From Alphaproteobacteria bacterium (GTDB lineage: Bacteria; Pseudomonadota; Alphaproteobacteria; UBA8366; GCA-2717185): 64,000 nt of DNA. Below, one piece after another: positions 45,309 through 54,930 of this stretch; position 1 is the stretch's first letter; each line of letters starts with the position of its first letter. The notes below the pieces were generated by a model. It ran no database searches, was not told the DNA's origin, and saw only the letters and a list, made by a program, of their open reading frames with translations. The DNA lies in the NCBI GenBank assembly GCA_012103325.1, contig WLWY01000001.1:1341653-1405652 (forward strand), written 5' to 3'. The translations under genes and the position numbers were made by a program.

Positions 45309-46820
45309 TCAGGTTTGAGCGTAACGCCAGGGGAGCAGTTCGTCGATCCGATTGATTTTATGGTCGGCGATACAGGCTAGCGTGTCGGTTAGCCAGGCCT
45401 GCGGATCGACGCCATTGAGTTTTGCTGTCTCGATCAGCGTATAGGCGATGGCGGCTGATTTGCCGCCGGCCTCGGACCCCATGAAGAGATAATTCTTCCG
45501 CCCCAGGGCGATGGGCCGCATGGATCGCTCTGCGGTATTGTTGTCGAGTTCAAGAAAGCCGTGATCTAGATATGGTCGCAGCTTCTTCATGCGGGTCAGG
45601 GCGTAGCGAATAGCACCGGCTAAGGGTGATTTGCCGGATATCCGGGTCAATTGGGCATGCAGCCATGATTCCAGGTCGTCGAAGATTGGTTTTGATTGGC
45701 GCTGCCTGATCTTCACCCGTTGATCCGGCGATTGGCCCCGAACCTCCTTCTCGACGCCATAGAGTGTGGCGATACGTTTTATGGCTTCCTCGGCAATCGC
45801 CGATCCCTGAGCTTTGTGGATATCGACGAACTTGCGTCGGATATGGGCCATGCAGGCCACTTCCGTCACCTTGCCCGTGCGGTACAGGTCATTGAACCCC
45901 GCATAGCCATCGGCATGCATGAAGCCCGTGAAGTCCGCTAGATGTTCGCGCGGGCGAACGCCCTTCCTGTCGGACGAGAACTGATACCATGCGGCAGGAT
46001 GCGCCTCTCCGGCCCAGGGTCGTTCATCGCGGACATAGGCCCAAAGCCGCGCGGTCCTGGTTTTACCGGAGCCTGGGGTCAGCATTTTTACCGGCGTATC
46101 ATCGGCGAAGAGGGCCTGTCCCTTTAAAACATGGCGCGCGACGGCGTCCGCCAAAGGTTCCAACAGAGCCGTGGATTTGCCAACCCAATCGGCCAGGGTG
46201 GAGCGGTCCAGATCGATCCCCTCGCGCTGGAATATCTGACTTTGCCGGTACAAAGGCGAATGATCGGCGTACTTGTTGACCAGCACATGGGCCAGTAGGC
46301 CAGGACCGGGCCGCCCGTGCTCAATCGGCCGCGACGGCAGGGCTGCCTGATGGAACGTCTCACAGCAGGTGCAGGCCATGCGCGGGCGAACAATCCGGTT
46401 CACGACAAAACGTCCGGGGACATATTCCAGTTCCTCGGTGACATCGTCGCCAAGCGTTTTGAGCGCACCGCCGCATTCCCCACAGGCATCGCCCGGCGAC
46501 AGTGTTGTCTCGTTGCGTGGGAGATGACCGGGCAGCGGTTTACGTTTGGGCTTGTCTTTTGGCGCTGCAGATTGATCTGCATTTGCATCGTCTGACGCGG
46601 GCTCCTGCGCGGACGCCGCAATCTCTTCGTCTTCCAGCGTCAACGCCAGTTGATCCAGAGCCTCCGAGCGCGACCCGAAGCGATGCTGGCGCATCCCGGC
46701 CAATTGGTGTTGGAGCTTCTCGATCAACACCGCCTGTGACTTCACTTCCGACGCCAGCGATGCCACCAGACCTTTTAATGCGGCAGGTTCATTCGGGAGG
46801 TTCTCAGCGTCGTCGAGCAT
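45309..46820 (-). CDS. tnpC: IS66 transposase TnpC (copy 3)
   Basis: 503 residues, same protein as the TnpC at 2871-4382, with [17 protein letters not shown] and [10 protein letters not shown] catalytic segments intact. It should be active. Confidence 0.95.
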   Translation of the reverse strand: MLDDAENLPNEPAALKGLVASLASEVKSQAVLIEKLQHQLAGMRQHRFGSRSEALDQLALTLEDEEIAASAQEPASDDANADQSAAPKDKPKRKPLPGHLPRNETTLSPGDACGECGGALKTLGDDVTEELEYVPGRFVVNRIVRPRMACTCCETFHQAALPSRPIEHGRPGPGLLAHVLVNKYADHSPLYRQSQIFQREGIDLDRSTLADWVGKSTALLEPLADAVARHVLKGQALFADDTPVKMLTPGSGKTRTARLWAYVRDERPWAGEAHPAAWYQFSSDRKGVRPREHLADFTGFMHADGYAGFNDLYRTGKVTEVACMAHIRRKFVDIHKAQGSAIAEEAIKRIATLYGVEKEVRGQSPDQRVKIRQRQSKPIFDDLESWLHAQLTRISGKSPLAGAIRYALTRMKKLRPYLDHGFLELDNNTAERSMRPIALGRKNYLFMGSEAGGKSAAIAYTLIETAKLNGVDPQAWLTDTLACIADHKINRIDELLPWRYAQT

Positions 46821-46892
46821 GCCGGCAATCTATCAGCCGCCACCCCGCATGGGAATCCCCGGAAATTGACAACCCTTTGCTGTGAAACGACT

Positions 46893-47252
46893 TTACCCAG
46901 CCGTCAGGGGACGCCACGTTCGTTGTGGTATGCGCCAATCAATCCCTTCCAGCAGCATCGCCAATTGAGCCGGGGTCAGCGCAACCTTGCCCGCTTTCGC
47001 AGACGGCCAGACAAACCGTCCCTTCTCCAGACGCTTCGAGAACAGACATGCCCCTTGCCCGTCCCACCAGATCACCTTGATCAGATCGCCACGGCGACCC
47101 CGGAAGACGAACAGATGACCGCAATACGGCGCCGCCTTTAGAACCTTCTCTGTTTGCGCTGACAGCCCATTGAACCCCTTACGCATGTCCGTCACGCCGG
47201 CCGCAAGCCAAACCTTCGTGTTCGTGGGAACCGGGATCATCCCGACAAGCAC
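46893..47252 (-). CDS. tnpB: IS66 accessory protein TnpB (copy 3)
   Basis: 119 residues, identical to the TnpB at 4455-4814 ([24 protein letters not shown]). It overlaps tnpA by 16 bp. Confidence 0.93.
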   Translation of the reverse strand: MLVGMIPVPTNTKVWLAAGVTDMRKGFNGLSAQTEKVLKAAPYCGHLFVFRGRRGDLIKVIWWDGQGACLFSKRLEKGRFVWPSAKAGKVALTPAQLAMLLEGIDWRIPQRTWRPLTAG

Positions 47253-47614
47253 CGGAGCAGACGTACGAGCGCTTCGGGATCGTAAGGGCCGCTAATGCTC
47301 AAGCGATGACCTCCGGCAAGCGTGACCTCGATCTTGCCTTCGTCACCAACAGGGCGCTCGGCTTCGTGCTCGACGTGACGCGCAATCTCAACCGGCAGGA
47401 AACAGGCGGCGTCATCGACCGTGTCACTTCCCGCAAACCGGGGATCTTTCAGCCAGTTGAAAACCTGATTGGCGTTCACATTGTAGCGCCGTGCAACCTG
47501 TGAAACCGAAACGCCCGCAAACCGCGTCTGTGCGCAAATCATCCGCTTCTCGTCTGCACTCCAGCGCCGACGCTTGCCCCGCTTCGCCACATCCTGATCC
47601 CCGTTAGTGTCCAC
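47237..47614 (-). CDS. tnpA: IS66 accessory protein TnpA (copy 3)
   Basis: 125 residues, identical to the TnpA at 4799-5176; HTH in [19 protein letters not shown]. The GTG start is again inside the 11-bp inverted repeat (47604-47633). Confidence 0.9.
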   Translation of the reverse strand: MDTNGDQDVAKRGKRRRWSADEKRMICAQTRFAGVSVSQVARRYNVNANQVFNWLKDPRFAGSDTVDDAACFLPVEIARHVEHEAERPVGDEGKIEVTLAGGHRLSISGPYDPEALVRLLRCLSG

Positions 47615-47633
47615 CTAAACAAGTGGACACTAA
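47604..47633 (-). promoter_or_regulatory. Inverted repeat over the tnpA start (copy 3)
   Basis: Same perfect 11-bp arms TTAGTGTCCAC / GTGGACACTAA with an 8-nt spacer as at 5166-5195, covering the tnpA start codon. Confidence 0.6.
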
Positions 47634-47678
47634 ACCTCACTTCTTCTGCACGGCAGAGCGGTCAGGCCGGACGCTTAC

Positions 47679-48001
47679 GCCATAACTCTGCTGAACGACT
47701 GTAAAAATCTCGTATTGTCGGCTTCGTATCAAGAGTATTACGTTTGCAGACCTCCGTGTTGCAATCACCATTCTTAAAATGAATGGGATCACTCATTTCT
47801 ACCGCCGTGGCACCGGCCAACCAACTTGATGGCCGCCCACTCTTTCGCATTAAGCGCTATGTCGTTCTACGTTGTAGCGATCAGACATTCTGCGCGGCGT
47901 TGCATAATTAACGAATTAATTGTGCGTTTTCTCACAAACGCATTTGGCGTGAGAGGATAATTTCTTTCGACCATTGCTTCACAAAAAACAGGGGTTGAGA
48001 G
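47679..48001. other. Gap between IS66 copy 3 and the subtilase gene
   Basis: A minus-strand frame running into the IS (ATG at 47796; MSDPIHFKNGDCNTEVCK...) could be the 5' stump of another interrupted gene, but support is weak. Ahead of the subtilase lie an AT-rich palindrome CATAATTAA-CGAA-TTAATTGTG (near 47905) and a TCTCAC...GTGAGA pair (near 47932-47956), both candidate regulator sites. Confidence 0.4.
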
Positions 48002-49222
48002 ATGAGACGCTATTCCATTTTGCGCGATCTATCCGGTAGTGCGGTCAGGCGCTCCTTTGCATCGTCCTTGGATATCGGAGTTTTTGCGGCAGGCCTTGCG
48101 GGTGCACCTATGCAGCCCCGCCGTGGGCAACCCGTCCCCGAGATGCAGATCGATGTTGCGGAATTGAGCGAGAAGGACGCACGGGATGCTCGCCGTGACC
48201 CGTTTGTTGTCGATGTTGCCCCGACAATGTCCACAAAACTGATTGCGCCTTTTCAAGGTACAGTAGCGGCGAACATTGAATCTTCTTGGGGTGTCAACGC
48301 AGTCGGTGCGGCGCATTCGCCCTACGACGGGAGCGGCGTTCGAGTAGCCGTTCTCGATACCGGGATCGAAAGCAGCCATCCGGCATTCGACGGTGTCAAC
48401 CTTACAGAGATGGACTTTACCGGAAGCGGTAATGGCGACGTGCAGGGTCATGGAACCCACGTTGCCGGCACGGTTTTCGGTCGCGACGTTGCGGGAACGC
48501 GTATTGGGGTCGCGCGCGGTGTCACCGACGTTCTCATCGGCAAGGTACTCGACAATGGCGGCGGCGGGACTTCTGAAATGCTGTTCAACGGTATGCAGTG
48601 GGCAGCAAGAGAAGGCGCTCAGGTCATTTCGATGTCGCTGGGGTTTGATTTTCCAGGTTGGGTCAAGTCTCTGATCGAAAACCAAAATGTTCCTGCCGAT
48701 CTTGCGACATCAGTCGCACTCGAAGATTATCGCCGCAACATCAGAATGTTCGACGCTATTCTGACGACCATCGAGGCGCGAGAACCGTTCTCCGGGGGAA
48801 CGATTGTCTGTGGTGCGGCCGGGAATGAGGCGTTACGTGATATTCACCCAGACTACGAAATCTCCGTTTCAGTGCCTTCGGCCGCTTTGGGTGTCATCTC
48901 TGTTGGCGCGCTTGGGGAGAGTGACGACGGCCTTTCGGTTACGGACTTCTCCAACACGGGGCCAACGGTTAGCGCCCCGGGCGAGAATATTCTGTCGGCT
49001 GCGCTGGGCGGTGGGCTTGTTGCCTGGAATGGGACGAGCATGGCTTGTCCCCATGTCGCAGGCGTTGCGGCGTTATGGTGGCAAGCAGTAACGCCTTTGG
49101 GGCTACCTCGAAGCGCCACATCGGTTAGCCATCGCCTCATGGGGGCGACTCGGCCAGGCGTTTTCGCGCCGGGAGTAGACATCGAAGATCGCGGCCAAGG
49201 ATTGGTCACGGCGCCAGTCTAG
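48002..49222 (+). CDS. Subtilisin-like serine protease (S8)
   Basis: This 406-residue S8 peptidase has a complete catalytic triad: Asp119 in AVLDTGIESSHP, His150 in GHGTHVAGT and Ser346 in NGTSMACPHVAG, plus the oxyanion Asn in CGAAGNEA. The N-terminal ~95 residues have no classic signal peptide and may be a propeptide. GC is intermediate. It heads a plus-strand group (PAP2-like gene, methyltransferase, metzincin), suggesting a shared task such as processing or degrading surface or secreted proteins. The substrate is unknown. Confidence 0.9.
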   Translation: MRRYSILRDLSGSAVRRSFASSLDIGVFAAGLAGAPMQPRRGQPVPEMQIDVAELSEKDARDARRDPFVVDVAPTMSTKLIAPFQGTVAANIESSWGVNAVGAAHSPYDGSGVRVAVLDTGIESSHPAFDGVNLTEMDFTGSGNGDVQGHGTHVAGTVFGRDVAGTRIGVARGVTDVLIGKVLDNGGGGTSEMLFNGMQWAAREGAQVISMSLGFDFPGWVKSLIENQNVPADLATSVALEDYRRNIRMFDAILTTIEAREPFSGGTIVCGAAGNEALRDIHPDYEISVSVPSAALGVISVGALGESDDGLSVTDFSNTGPTVSAPGENILSAALGGGLVAWNGTSMACPHVAGVAALWWQAVTPLGLPRSATSVSHRLMGATRPGVFAPGVDIEDRGQGLVTAPV

Positions 49223-49413
49223 GGGGCTCGGTTCGCGTATTGCAACTGACCGACGTTTAGAAGGTTGCAATACGCGGACTGTTACGCGCAGAAAAACACC
49301 CTATAAAAGAAATTTGAAAAATTATTCTCACAAAAGGGACCTATTGCAAGATTAAGATGAGTGTCTGTGTGTATCGAGAATGAAAACCAACAAACGATAA
49401 GGGGAGAGCAACA

Positions 49414-50281
49414 ATGTCGACTGAACTCAACGAAAACGTGACAACAGCGAGTGAACAGGGCGATTTCGATCTGGGCAGCCCGCCGGGGATACGTGCCCTC
49501 GGTCACGGCCATGGCCATGGTCACGGACCCAGGCCGCCCGGAGGCGGAAGCATGGTTCTGCCAACGCATCAGCGATTTGGAGCGGATGCGTTAAGCCACA
49601 ATGAATGGCGCCACTCGGTTCTCCGTCTTGAATTTCTGCTCAATACGAATTGGCGGGACGAAGTTACGCCTGATGATCCCGACTACAATCGAAGAGCAAA
49701 TAGAAGAACTCATAAAAAAGCAGGAAAACACGGAACAGATCGAGATACGTTACCCACAAATCATTGCCGAAGTTCGAGACTTTGTGGGTCTGTTCGAAAA
49801 CCTTTGCCAATACGGCGCTCACACGCATCCGATTACAGCCGACCTTGTTGCGACGGTTGTCGAGATCGGCTGGGATGTAGTGCAGTATTACAAAGAGATT
49901 TTCGCACGACGCCGGCCGTCGGTTATCAACCCCTATGTTCGCCCTCTCATTCGTGTCCCGAGGTTCGCCGCGTATCCCAGCGGCCACGCCACGCAGGCGC
50001 ATTTGGTGAAAGAGATTTTGAAAGAAATCCTGTCCTGTGTCATGGGCGACGAAGAACGGTTCGTTATTGAGCAGAGACTGGACGAAACAGCTGAGCGTAT
50101 CGGTGTAAATCGGGAATACGCAGGCGTGCACTACGCATCCGACACCCATAGCGGAATGTGTCTTGCTCACGACATTTGGCAGGTCGCTTCCAAAAACCCA
50201 ACCTTCATCCGCTTCATCAAGGCGGCGCAGGAAGAATGGGCAAGGTCTGAGCAGTCGGGGCTAAGTATCATAGTTCGTTAG
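49414..50281 (+). pseudogene. PAP2/vanadium haloperoxidase-like gene split by a frameshift
   Basis: A strong ribosome site (AGGGGAGAG) precedes ATG 49414. From there frame 1 gives a sensible N-terminus with an HGHGHGHG run and LEFLLNTNWRDEVTPDDPDY. After about 49690 the sense switches to frame 2 (EEQIEELIKKQENTEQIEIR...), which carries the PAP2 motifs to 50281. Frame 1 beyond that point reads as nonsense until its stop at 50070. A one-base gain (or two-base loss) near 49675-49700, a sequencing error or a programmed +1 shift would explain this. Rejoined, the product would be ~288 residues. Confidence 0.7.
49601..50281 (+). CDS. PAP2-domain open frame (C-terminal part of the split gene)
   Basis: This 226-codon frame includes the three PAP2/haloperoxidase signatures: KEIFARRRPS (K-x6-RP), YPSGHATQ (PSGH) and NREYAGVHYASD (R-x5-H-x3-D). 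The fold serves lipid or acid phosphatases and vanadate haloperoxidases. If translated alone, the start may be ATG 49601 or 49673, but neither has a ribosome site; the natural start is probably 49414 in another frame. Confidence 0.7.
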   Translation: MNGATRFSVLNFCSIRIGGTKLRLMIPTTIEEQIEELIKKQENTEQIEIRYPQIIAEVRDFVGLFENLCQYGAHTHPITADLVATVVEIGWDVVQYYKEIFARRRPSVINPYVRPLIRVPRFAAYPSGHATQAHLVKEILKEILSCVMGDEERFVIEQRLDETAERIGVNREYAGVHYASDTHSGMCLAHDIWQVASKNPTFIRFIKAAQEEWARSEQSGLSIIVR

Positions 50282-50373
50282 AGTTCCGTCTTTGATGGCG
50301 CGTCCGTTATCGGCTCTGTTCATTTTTTCCAAGAATTGGAACCGTGTTGCGGCTTATTAGCGAGGGAAAGTGG

Positions 50374-51111
50374 ATGAGTAGGATCGATGAGGTTCGTTCC
50401 TATTACGAGCAGTTCGATTGGCGGTATCGCGGGGATTATTGGGCGACACGGTGGGGGAGCAGCGAAATGCAGTGGTATTGCAGCATTCTGCCACGGATAG
50501 CGGCGTTTCTCCCTGCCGCGACTGTCCTTGAAATCGGCGCCGGTCCGGGACGGTTGTCAGCTTTTCTTTTGCAGCAGGCAGAGCGTTTGATCCTCACAGA
50601 CCTGGTTGAGCCATGTGTAAGCCGTTGCACGGAGCGATTTCGAGACTATCCACAGGTCAGTTGCCACCTCACGGACGGGCAGAGCCTGCCGCCGATCGAG
50701 CCGGCGTCCGTTTCTTTCGTGTTCAGCTTCTACTCGCTTGTTCATGCCGATCCTGAGACCATATCGGCGTACCTACGGCATATTGCACGTGTGCTCGCGC
50801 CCGATGGCATTGCGTTCTTACATCACTCCAATGCCGGCAGTTTCGATCCTCAGGATAAAGCAGCGCTAAGAACGTTCAACGACAGGGATACTGCTGCGAG
50901 AGATGTCGTTGCGTTTGCACGCGAGGCCGGCCTGTGGGTGCGGTCCCAGGAGCTATTCAGTTGGGAAGGCGACGCCTATTTGACGGACTGTTTTTCCGTA
51001 ATCCTCAATCCGAACGGTCCTGGCCATACGAGGCCCATAACCGTCAACAACTGGGAATTCGGTCAGGAGGCCGAACGGGCGAAGATCTTCGCCGAGATCT
51101 ACGAAATGTAA
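50374..51111 (+). CDS. Class I SAM-dependent methyltransferase
   Basis: This Rossmann-fold methyltransferase of about 245 residues has motif I VLEIGAGPGRLSAFL (near 51-65), motif II-like LILTDLVEPCV and the post-I region LTDGQSLPPIEPASVSFVFSFYSLVH. The acceptor is not evident. ATG 50374 has GAGGGAAAG upstream; a frame extending to 50344 is less likely. It lies in the protease/PAP2 island. Confidence 0.88.
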   Translation: MSRIDEVRSYYEQFDWRYRGDYWATRWGSSEMQWYCSILPRIAAFLPAATVLEIGAGPGRLSAFLLQQAERLILTDLVEPCVSRCTERFRDYPQVSCHLTDGQSLPPIEPASVSFVFSFYSLVHADPETISAYLRHIARVLAPDGIAFLHHSNAGSFDPQDKAALRTFNDRDTAARDVVAFAREAGLWVRSQELFSWEGDAYLTDCFSVILNPNGPGHTRPITVNNWEFGQEAERAKIFAEIYEM

Positions 51112-51153
51112 TTTTAGCGCAACAGCTAAATTTTATTGGGGAGGACCTGAGCT

Positions 51154-52917
51154 ATGGCAAAATCTGCAACGCTTGAAGTTCTAGATATGGAAGCCCTCCA
51201 AGTTGGTCAGACCTGGAATCAGAGTATTCCTTTGTTTGCCGAGCGGGCAACGGCAGTTCGTGTCTATGTCAGGCCGCATACGCTCGATCGGCGTATGCGG
51301 GTGCGTGGCACATTGGCATTCCGATGCGGCAATGGGGGCGATACACAGATTGTGTCGACCAACGATCTTCAACTTGACCCCAATGGTCATCCATCCATCG
51401 AACTTCAGCGCAAATATACCGGGGCCGCCCTGACATTCTTGCTGCCGCAAGAATCCATTAAAACTGATGGCTTTTCGGTCGAATTGCTGGCTGTAGACCC
51501 GATCATAGGGGGACTTCCAGGCGTCGAAGTTCAATCCCATGACAAATCTACGTTTTCAGTGGAGGCCGGTCCGTCGCTTCGGCTTCGGACGATCGGCCTA
51601 CGCATGCAGTGCGGCGAATGTGGCCGGGTCGATGAGCCAAGGCCTCAAGATTTCGAGGCGATTCGGCATTATATCGAGCGTGCCTTCCCAATCGGACGTC
51701 TTGAATGGAGCACACGCATGGTTGATGCGCCGGCGGGCTTCGTTCCGCCCCTCGGCAATGGGAAAACGCCCGACCTTTTATGGCAGGCGCGGCATGATCG
51801 TTTAATTGCCTATCTTATGGCTCTGCGCGCGCGCGATGTTGCATTTGGAACCGATTATCGGACCCACTATTACGGGCTAGTTTCCGATCCCGACTACGTC
51901 TTTGCGGGCGCAGTTTCGGATGTCCCGGACAGTGCCTGTCCCGGTGTTCTTGCCGCGGGGCCTGCAACTTCAGACGGAGCTTTGGGCGCCCATGAGATTG
52001 CACATGCGCTTGGTGGTCTCCATCCTGGTTACGGCGGCGAGCAACAACGCGAAGACGATTGTTTCCCGCCGGAGAGTCGGGGTCATTTGTCGACCCCAGA
52101 AGAGGATTTTCACGGCTTCGATATCGGCTCATCGTATACTAGCCCGAAGGTGTTGGATGGTTCGCGGTGGTATGATCTTATGACCTACAGGTCGAAATTG
52201 TGGGTATCCGCTTATCGGCACCGGAAGCTTCTTTCGAGAATTCGGGCCGAAGATATCATGGCACCTCCTGAACAGAATCAATCGGGAATCGCTGTGATCG
52301 GGACCTTCGCGCTGGAAGATATCAAAGGCGCGCCGGAGGAATTGGGCAACCGCTTCCACCATGTCTTTCCCGCTGACATCGCAGAGATAGCGGCGGAAAC
52401 ACAAGGGATTGTTGGCGATCCTATCGTCGAGGTTCGTGGCATGGATACAAATGGGGTCGAAATATTCCGCCATGGCGTAAAATCCAAGCGAGCGGAAGCT
52501 ACTGATCTGCATCAGGACTCTGGTGCGTTCATGGTTGCTGTCCCCCAAGCCCCGAACTTGCACGCCCTGGAGCTGTGGGTTCAGCAAAAACGCGTCGCTG
52601 AATACCCGATGCCGGCCGCTTGTCCGGAGGACGAAACAGGATGGGCAATACAGATCGCGCGAAGCGGCGGCCTCGGGCACATTCTCTCAATCGATTGGCC
52701 GGACAACGGTTGGACAGCTCCTGTCACCGTGGTTGCCGTAACCGGCAGCGGGCCGGAGCAGATACTCGCGGTCGACTTGAAGCTCAAGACCCCCACCGTT
52801 TTCTTGGATAGTTCGGGTCTAAGTTCACATTCGCCGATCGAGGTGAAGCTGATATGCCCGGACGGTTTCGGGGAACGGGTCGTTTTCGCGCAGCATCTCG
52901 ACCTGCCGAGAGCTTAG
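51154..52917 (+). CDS. Metzincin-like zinc metalloprotease
   Basis: This 587-residue protein has GAHEIAHALGGLHPG (His near 279), i.e. the HExxHxxGxxH zinc site of metzincins, followed about 60 residues later by the Met-turn-like YDLMTY (near 340). The N-terminal ~135 residues look like a beta-sandwich; the C-terminal ~200 are beta-rich and may bind substrate. No signal peptide is seen. GGGGAGGACC precedes the ATG. Next to a subtilase, it gives this island two unrelated proteases. The substrate is unknown. Confidence 0.82.
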   Translation: MAKSATLEVLDMEALQVGQTWNQSIPLFAERATAVRVYVRPHTLDRRMRVRGTLAFRCGNGGDTQIVSTNDLQLDPNGHPSIELQRKYTGAALTFLLPQESIKTDGFSVELLAVDPIIGGLPGVEVQSHDKSTFSVEAGPSLRLRTIGLRMQCGECGRVDEPRPQDFEAIRHYIERAFPIGRLEWSTRMVDAPAGFVPPLGNGKTPDLLWQARHDRLIAYLMALRARDVAFGTDYRTHYYGLVSDPDYVFAGAVSDVPDSACPGVLAAGPATSDGALGAHEIAHALGGLHPGYGGEQQREDDCFPPESRGHLSTPEEDFHGFDIGSSYTSPKVLDGSRWYDLMTYRSKLWVSAYRHRKLLSRIRAEDIMAPPEQNQSGIAVIGTFALEDIKGAPEELGNRFHHVFPADIAEIAAETQGIVGDPIVEVRGMDTNGVEIFRHGVKSKRAEATDLHQDSGAFMVAVPQAPNLHALELWVQQKRVAEYPMPAACPEDETGWAIQIARSGGLGHILSIDWPDNGWTAPVTVVAVTGSGPEQILAVDLKLKTPTVFLDSSGLSSHSPIEVKLICPDGFGERVVFAQHLDLPRA

Positions 52918-54701
52918 CGGGGCAAACCGGCTGCGCTCAGGTGTTCGGCCAGGAGTCTTTTGGTGTGGTTATTCTTGATAGGATACCACTCCAAGAAGGG
53001 GCCAACACGAAAATTCGGATCGATCAGCAGAAACTTCTCCGCAAATGACTTTGCCTCGTCAATTTCGCCTATGGCGGCAAGGCTAGCTATCAGCCCTCTT
53101 AGGTTAGCGATAAAGTTGGGCGCCGTTCCATAAGTGCGCCGTCCCCAGAAAACAGCCTCCTCAAAATCGCCGTTAATGTAGTGTGCTGTGGTCAAGGTTG
53201 ATCGGTAGAAATAGGCGAATCGTTCCAACGGAGATAGAGCCAGTGCATGGCGTGCGCGCGCTATAGCTTCTTCGCCTTTGCCGATGTAGCAAAAGGTCGG
53301 TGCGCTTAGTCCCCAAGAGACAGCAGAGTTAGGAGAGACGGCAAGCGCCTTCTCAAATGACTCCAGCGCTTGTTCGTATTCGGCGAACATGAAGGCGAGC
53401 GTGTGTCCATATATCGAGAGCGCCAGGGCGTTCGAACTGTTGAATTCCAATGCCTGCTTGGAAAGCTCCAAGGCCTTGAGAGATTCGGATCGAATGTCGT
53501 CCGACTGATTTTCGCCGACATGAAGGATGTGCCATTTTGCCATCATCGCATAGGCTTCCGAAAACGTCGGATCTATTTTTATGGCACGATCAAAGTAGCT
53601 TTTTGCGATTGTGAAATCCTTGTCGCTGAGACGATATAAATAATCCATACCAGTCAATAAACAGCCATAGGCGTCGGTTACCTCGCCTGACTTTCTGCGA
53701 AACCGAAGTAATTCGGCCTGACGAATGTGAGGAAGAAGCGCATACGCAACTTGCTCGGCTACTTGCTTTTGGATTTCAAAAAGATCGTTTAGCTTGAATT
53801 CGAACCGGTTCGTCCAAATAACAACGTTCCGATCGGTGTCACTAAGTTCCACCAGCATGTGCAGGTCTTCGCGAACGCGCAAAATTTTGCCGTTCAGCAG
53901 ATACTGAACGCCGAGCCGGTGCGCGATACCGGTGCGCTCCAGGTTGTCGGAAGAGAGCAACAAAGTTGACGTGCTCGACGTCACAAAGACTTCCTGAAGC
54001 GACGACAGAGATGCGACGATTTCGTAGACCATACTATCGGCAAGATAGGAGTCCTTTTCCTCGATGCCGAAGGTCTGCATGGGCAAGATGGCGATCGACG
54101 GCTGGTGCCCGCGTGGGCGAACCGCTTTGGGTTCCGGCTCGTCTAGCCTCGAGACCTTATATGCCCGGACCCTGCGTTCGATGTTTCGCAGTTTCAGGAA
54201 CCCCAAGTCAACTTTATGAAACTCTACGAAGTCTCGCGCTTCTTCTTCGACACTGGCCGTGATCACGGTGCCGCCGGGATCGGCAAACTCCAAGAGGCGA
54301 GCTGCGATGTTCACGCCTTCGCCATAAACGTCATCGTTCTCCCGGATCAGGTCCACAAGGTTTACCGTTGTTCGGACGTGCATATCCGAATACCGGCGTT
54401 CTCTGGCTAGAGACAAATCCGTCTGCGTTTTGAAAGCGAAGTTAAGAGCGCCGGGCGTATCATTGAAGGTAATGAGCAAACCGTCTCCGGTGCTCTTTAC
54501 GATCTCACCTTGATAAAATTCGATGTTTGGCTCGAAAATCTCCACGCGCATTGCCATCCAGTGGGCGTGCGTAGCGTCTTCATTTTGCTCCATCAGAGTC
54601 GTATAGCCAACCAAATCGATAAAGACGACCGCTGCTCGGTGCCTTGAGAATTCACCGTACGAAAACTTTCTTTTTACATGCTGGCTGGTTGATTGACCCA
54701 T
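52914..54701 (-). CDS. Class III adenylate/guanylate cyclase with C-terminal TPR repeats
   Basis: 595 residues. The cyclase catalytic domain spans ~15-185, with metal-binding Asp residues in VVFIDLVGYT and KSTGDGLLITF and a GEGVNIAARL substrate stretch. A TolB-like/adaptor region follows (~205-340, SIAILPMQTFG, VQYLLNGKILRV), then several TPR units (~350-590). No membrane helix is evident. It should make cAMP (or cGMP) in the cytosol in response to a protein partner. It overlaps the protease stop by 4 bp on the opposite strand and is divergent from a Crp-type regulator, the likely receiver of its product. Confidence 0.88.
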   Translation of the reverse strand: MGQSTSQHVKRKFSYGEFSRHRAAVVFIDLVGYTTLMEQNEDATHAHWMAMRVEIFEPNIEFYQGEIVKSTGDGLLITFNDTPGALNFAFKTQTDLSLARERRYSDMHVRTTVNLVDLIRENDDVYGEGVNIAARLLEFADPGGTVITASVEEEARDFVEFHKVDLGFLKLRNIERRVRAYKVSRLDEPEPKAVRPRGHQPSIAILPMQTFGIEEKDSYLADSMVYEIVASLSSLQEVFVTSSTSTLLLSSDNLERTGIAHRLGVQYLLNGKILRVREDLHMLVELSDTDRNVVIWTNRFEFKLNDLFEIQKQVAEQVAYALLPHIRQAELLRFRRKSGEVTDAYGCLLTGMDYLYRLSDKDFTIAKSYFDRAIKIDPTFSEAYAMMAKWHILHVGENQSDDIRSESLKALELSKQALEFNSSNALALSIYGHTLAFMFAEYEQALESFEKALAVSPNSAVSWGLSAPTFCYIGKGEEAIARARHALALSPLERFAYFYRSTLTTAHYINGDFEEAVFWGRRTYGTAPNFIANLRGLIASLAAIGEIDEAKSFAEKFLLIDPNFRVGPFLEWYPIKNNHTKRLLAEHLSAAGLPR

Positions 54702-54866
54702 AACATATTGCGCCTAAAGCGATATTTGAACCAAACTTATTACCATCATCGGCGGTTGGGTTGCATATAACATTCTTCGGTATGATTTATTGCCCGGAAT
54801 AAGAGTATTATCCGATGCGAGAATAGCATAGTGGCACATTACGCGGAGATTAGCGAAAAATCGTAA

Positions 54867-54899
54867 CAGTATGCAACTAATGCCAGTTGCTGCATACTG
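54867..54899. promoter_or_regulatory. 33-bp nested palindrome upstream of the Crp-type gene
   Basis: CAGTATGCA and TGCATACTG form the outer arms; within them GCAACT-AATGCC-AGTTGC has the N6 spacing typical of Crp/Fnr dimer sites. It ends 31 bp before the regulator's ATG at 54931 and lies in the divergent promoter region shared with the cyclase gene, which fits autoregulation. Confidence 0.62.
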
Positions 54900-54930
54900 A
54901 TAATGAATAAAATAATTAGCAGGGGGTGGG

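Larger units (their letters stand above)
45258..47678 (-). mobile_element. IS66-family insertion sequence, full copy 3
   Basis: This 2421-bp element, identical by eye to copy 1 (2820-5240), lies in the same orientation with the same ends. Unlike copies 1 and 2 it has no target duplication: GCGTTCTG on the left, GCCATAAC on the right. That points to recombination with another copy, or an adjacent deletion, after insertion. Confidence 0.95.

Noticed and set aside
49414..50070. Full 218-aa frame as a gene, or its His-Gly-rich start as a peptide (RiPP-like) precursor
   Set aside because: The part after ~49690 is out-of-frame nonsense over the PAP2 domain, and the N-terminus joins naturally to that domain. 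A precursor role has no supporting modification genes beyond a generic methyltransferase.
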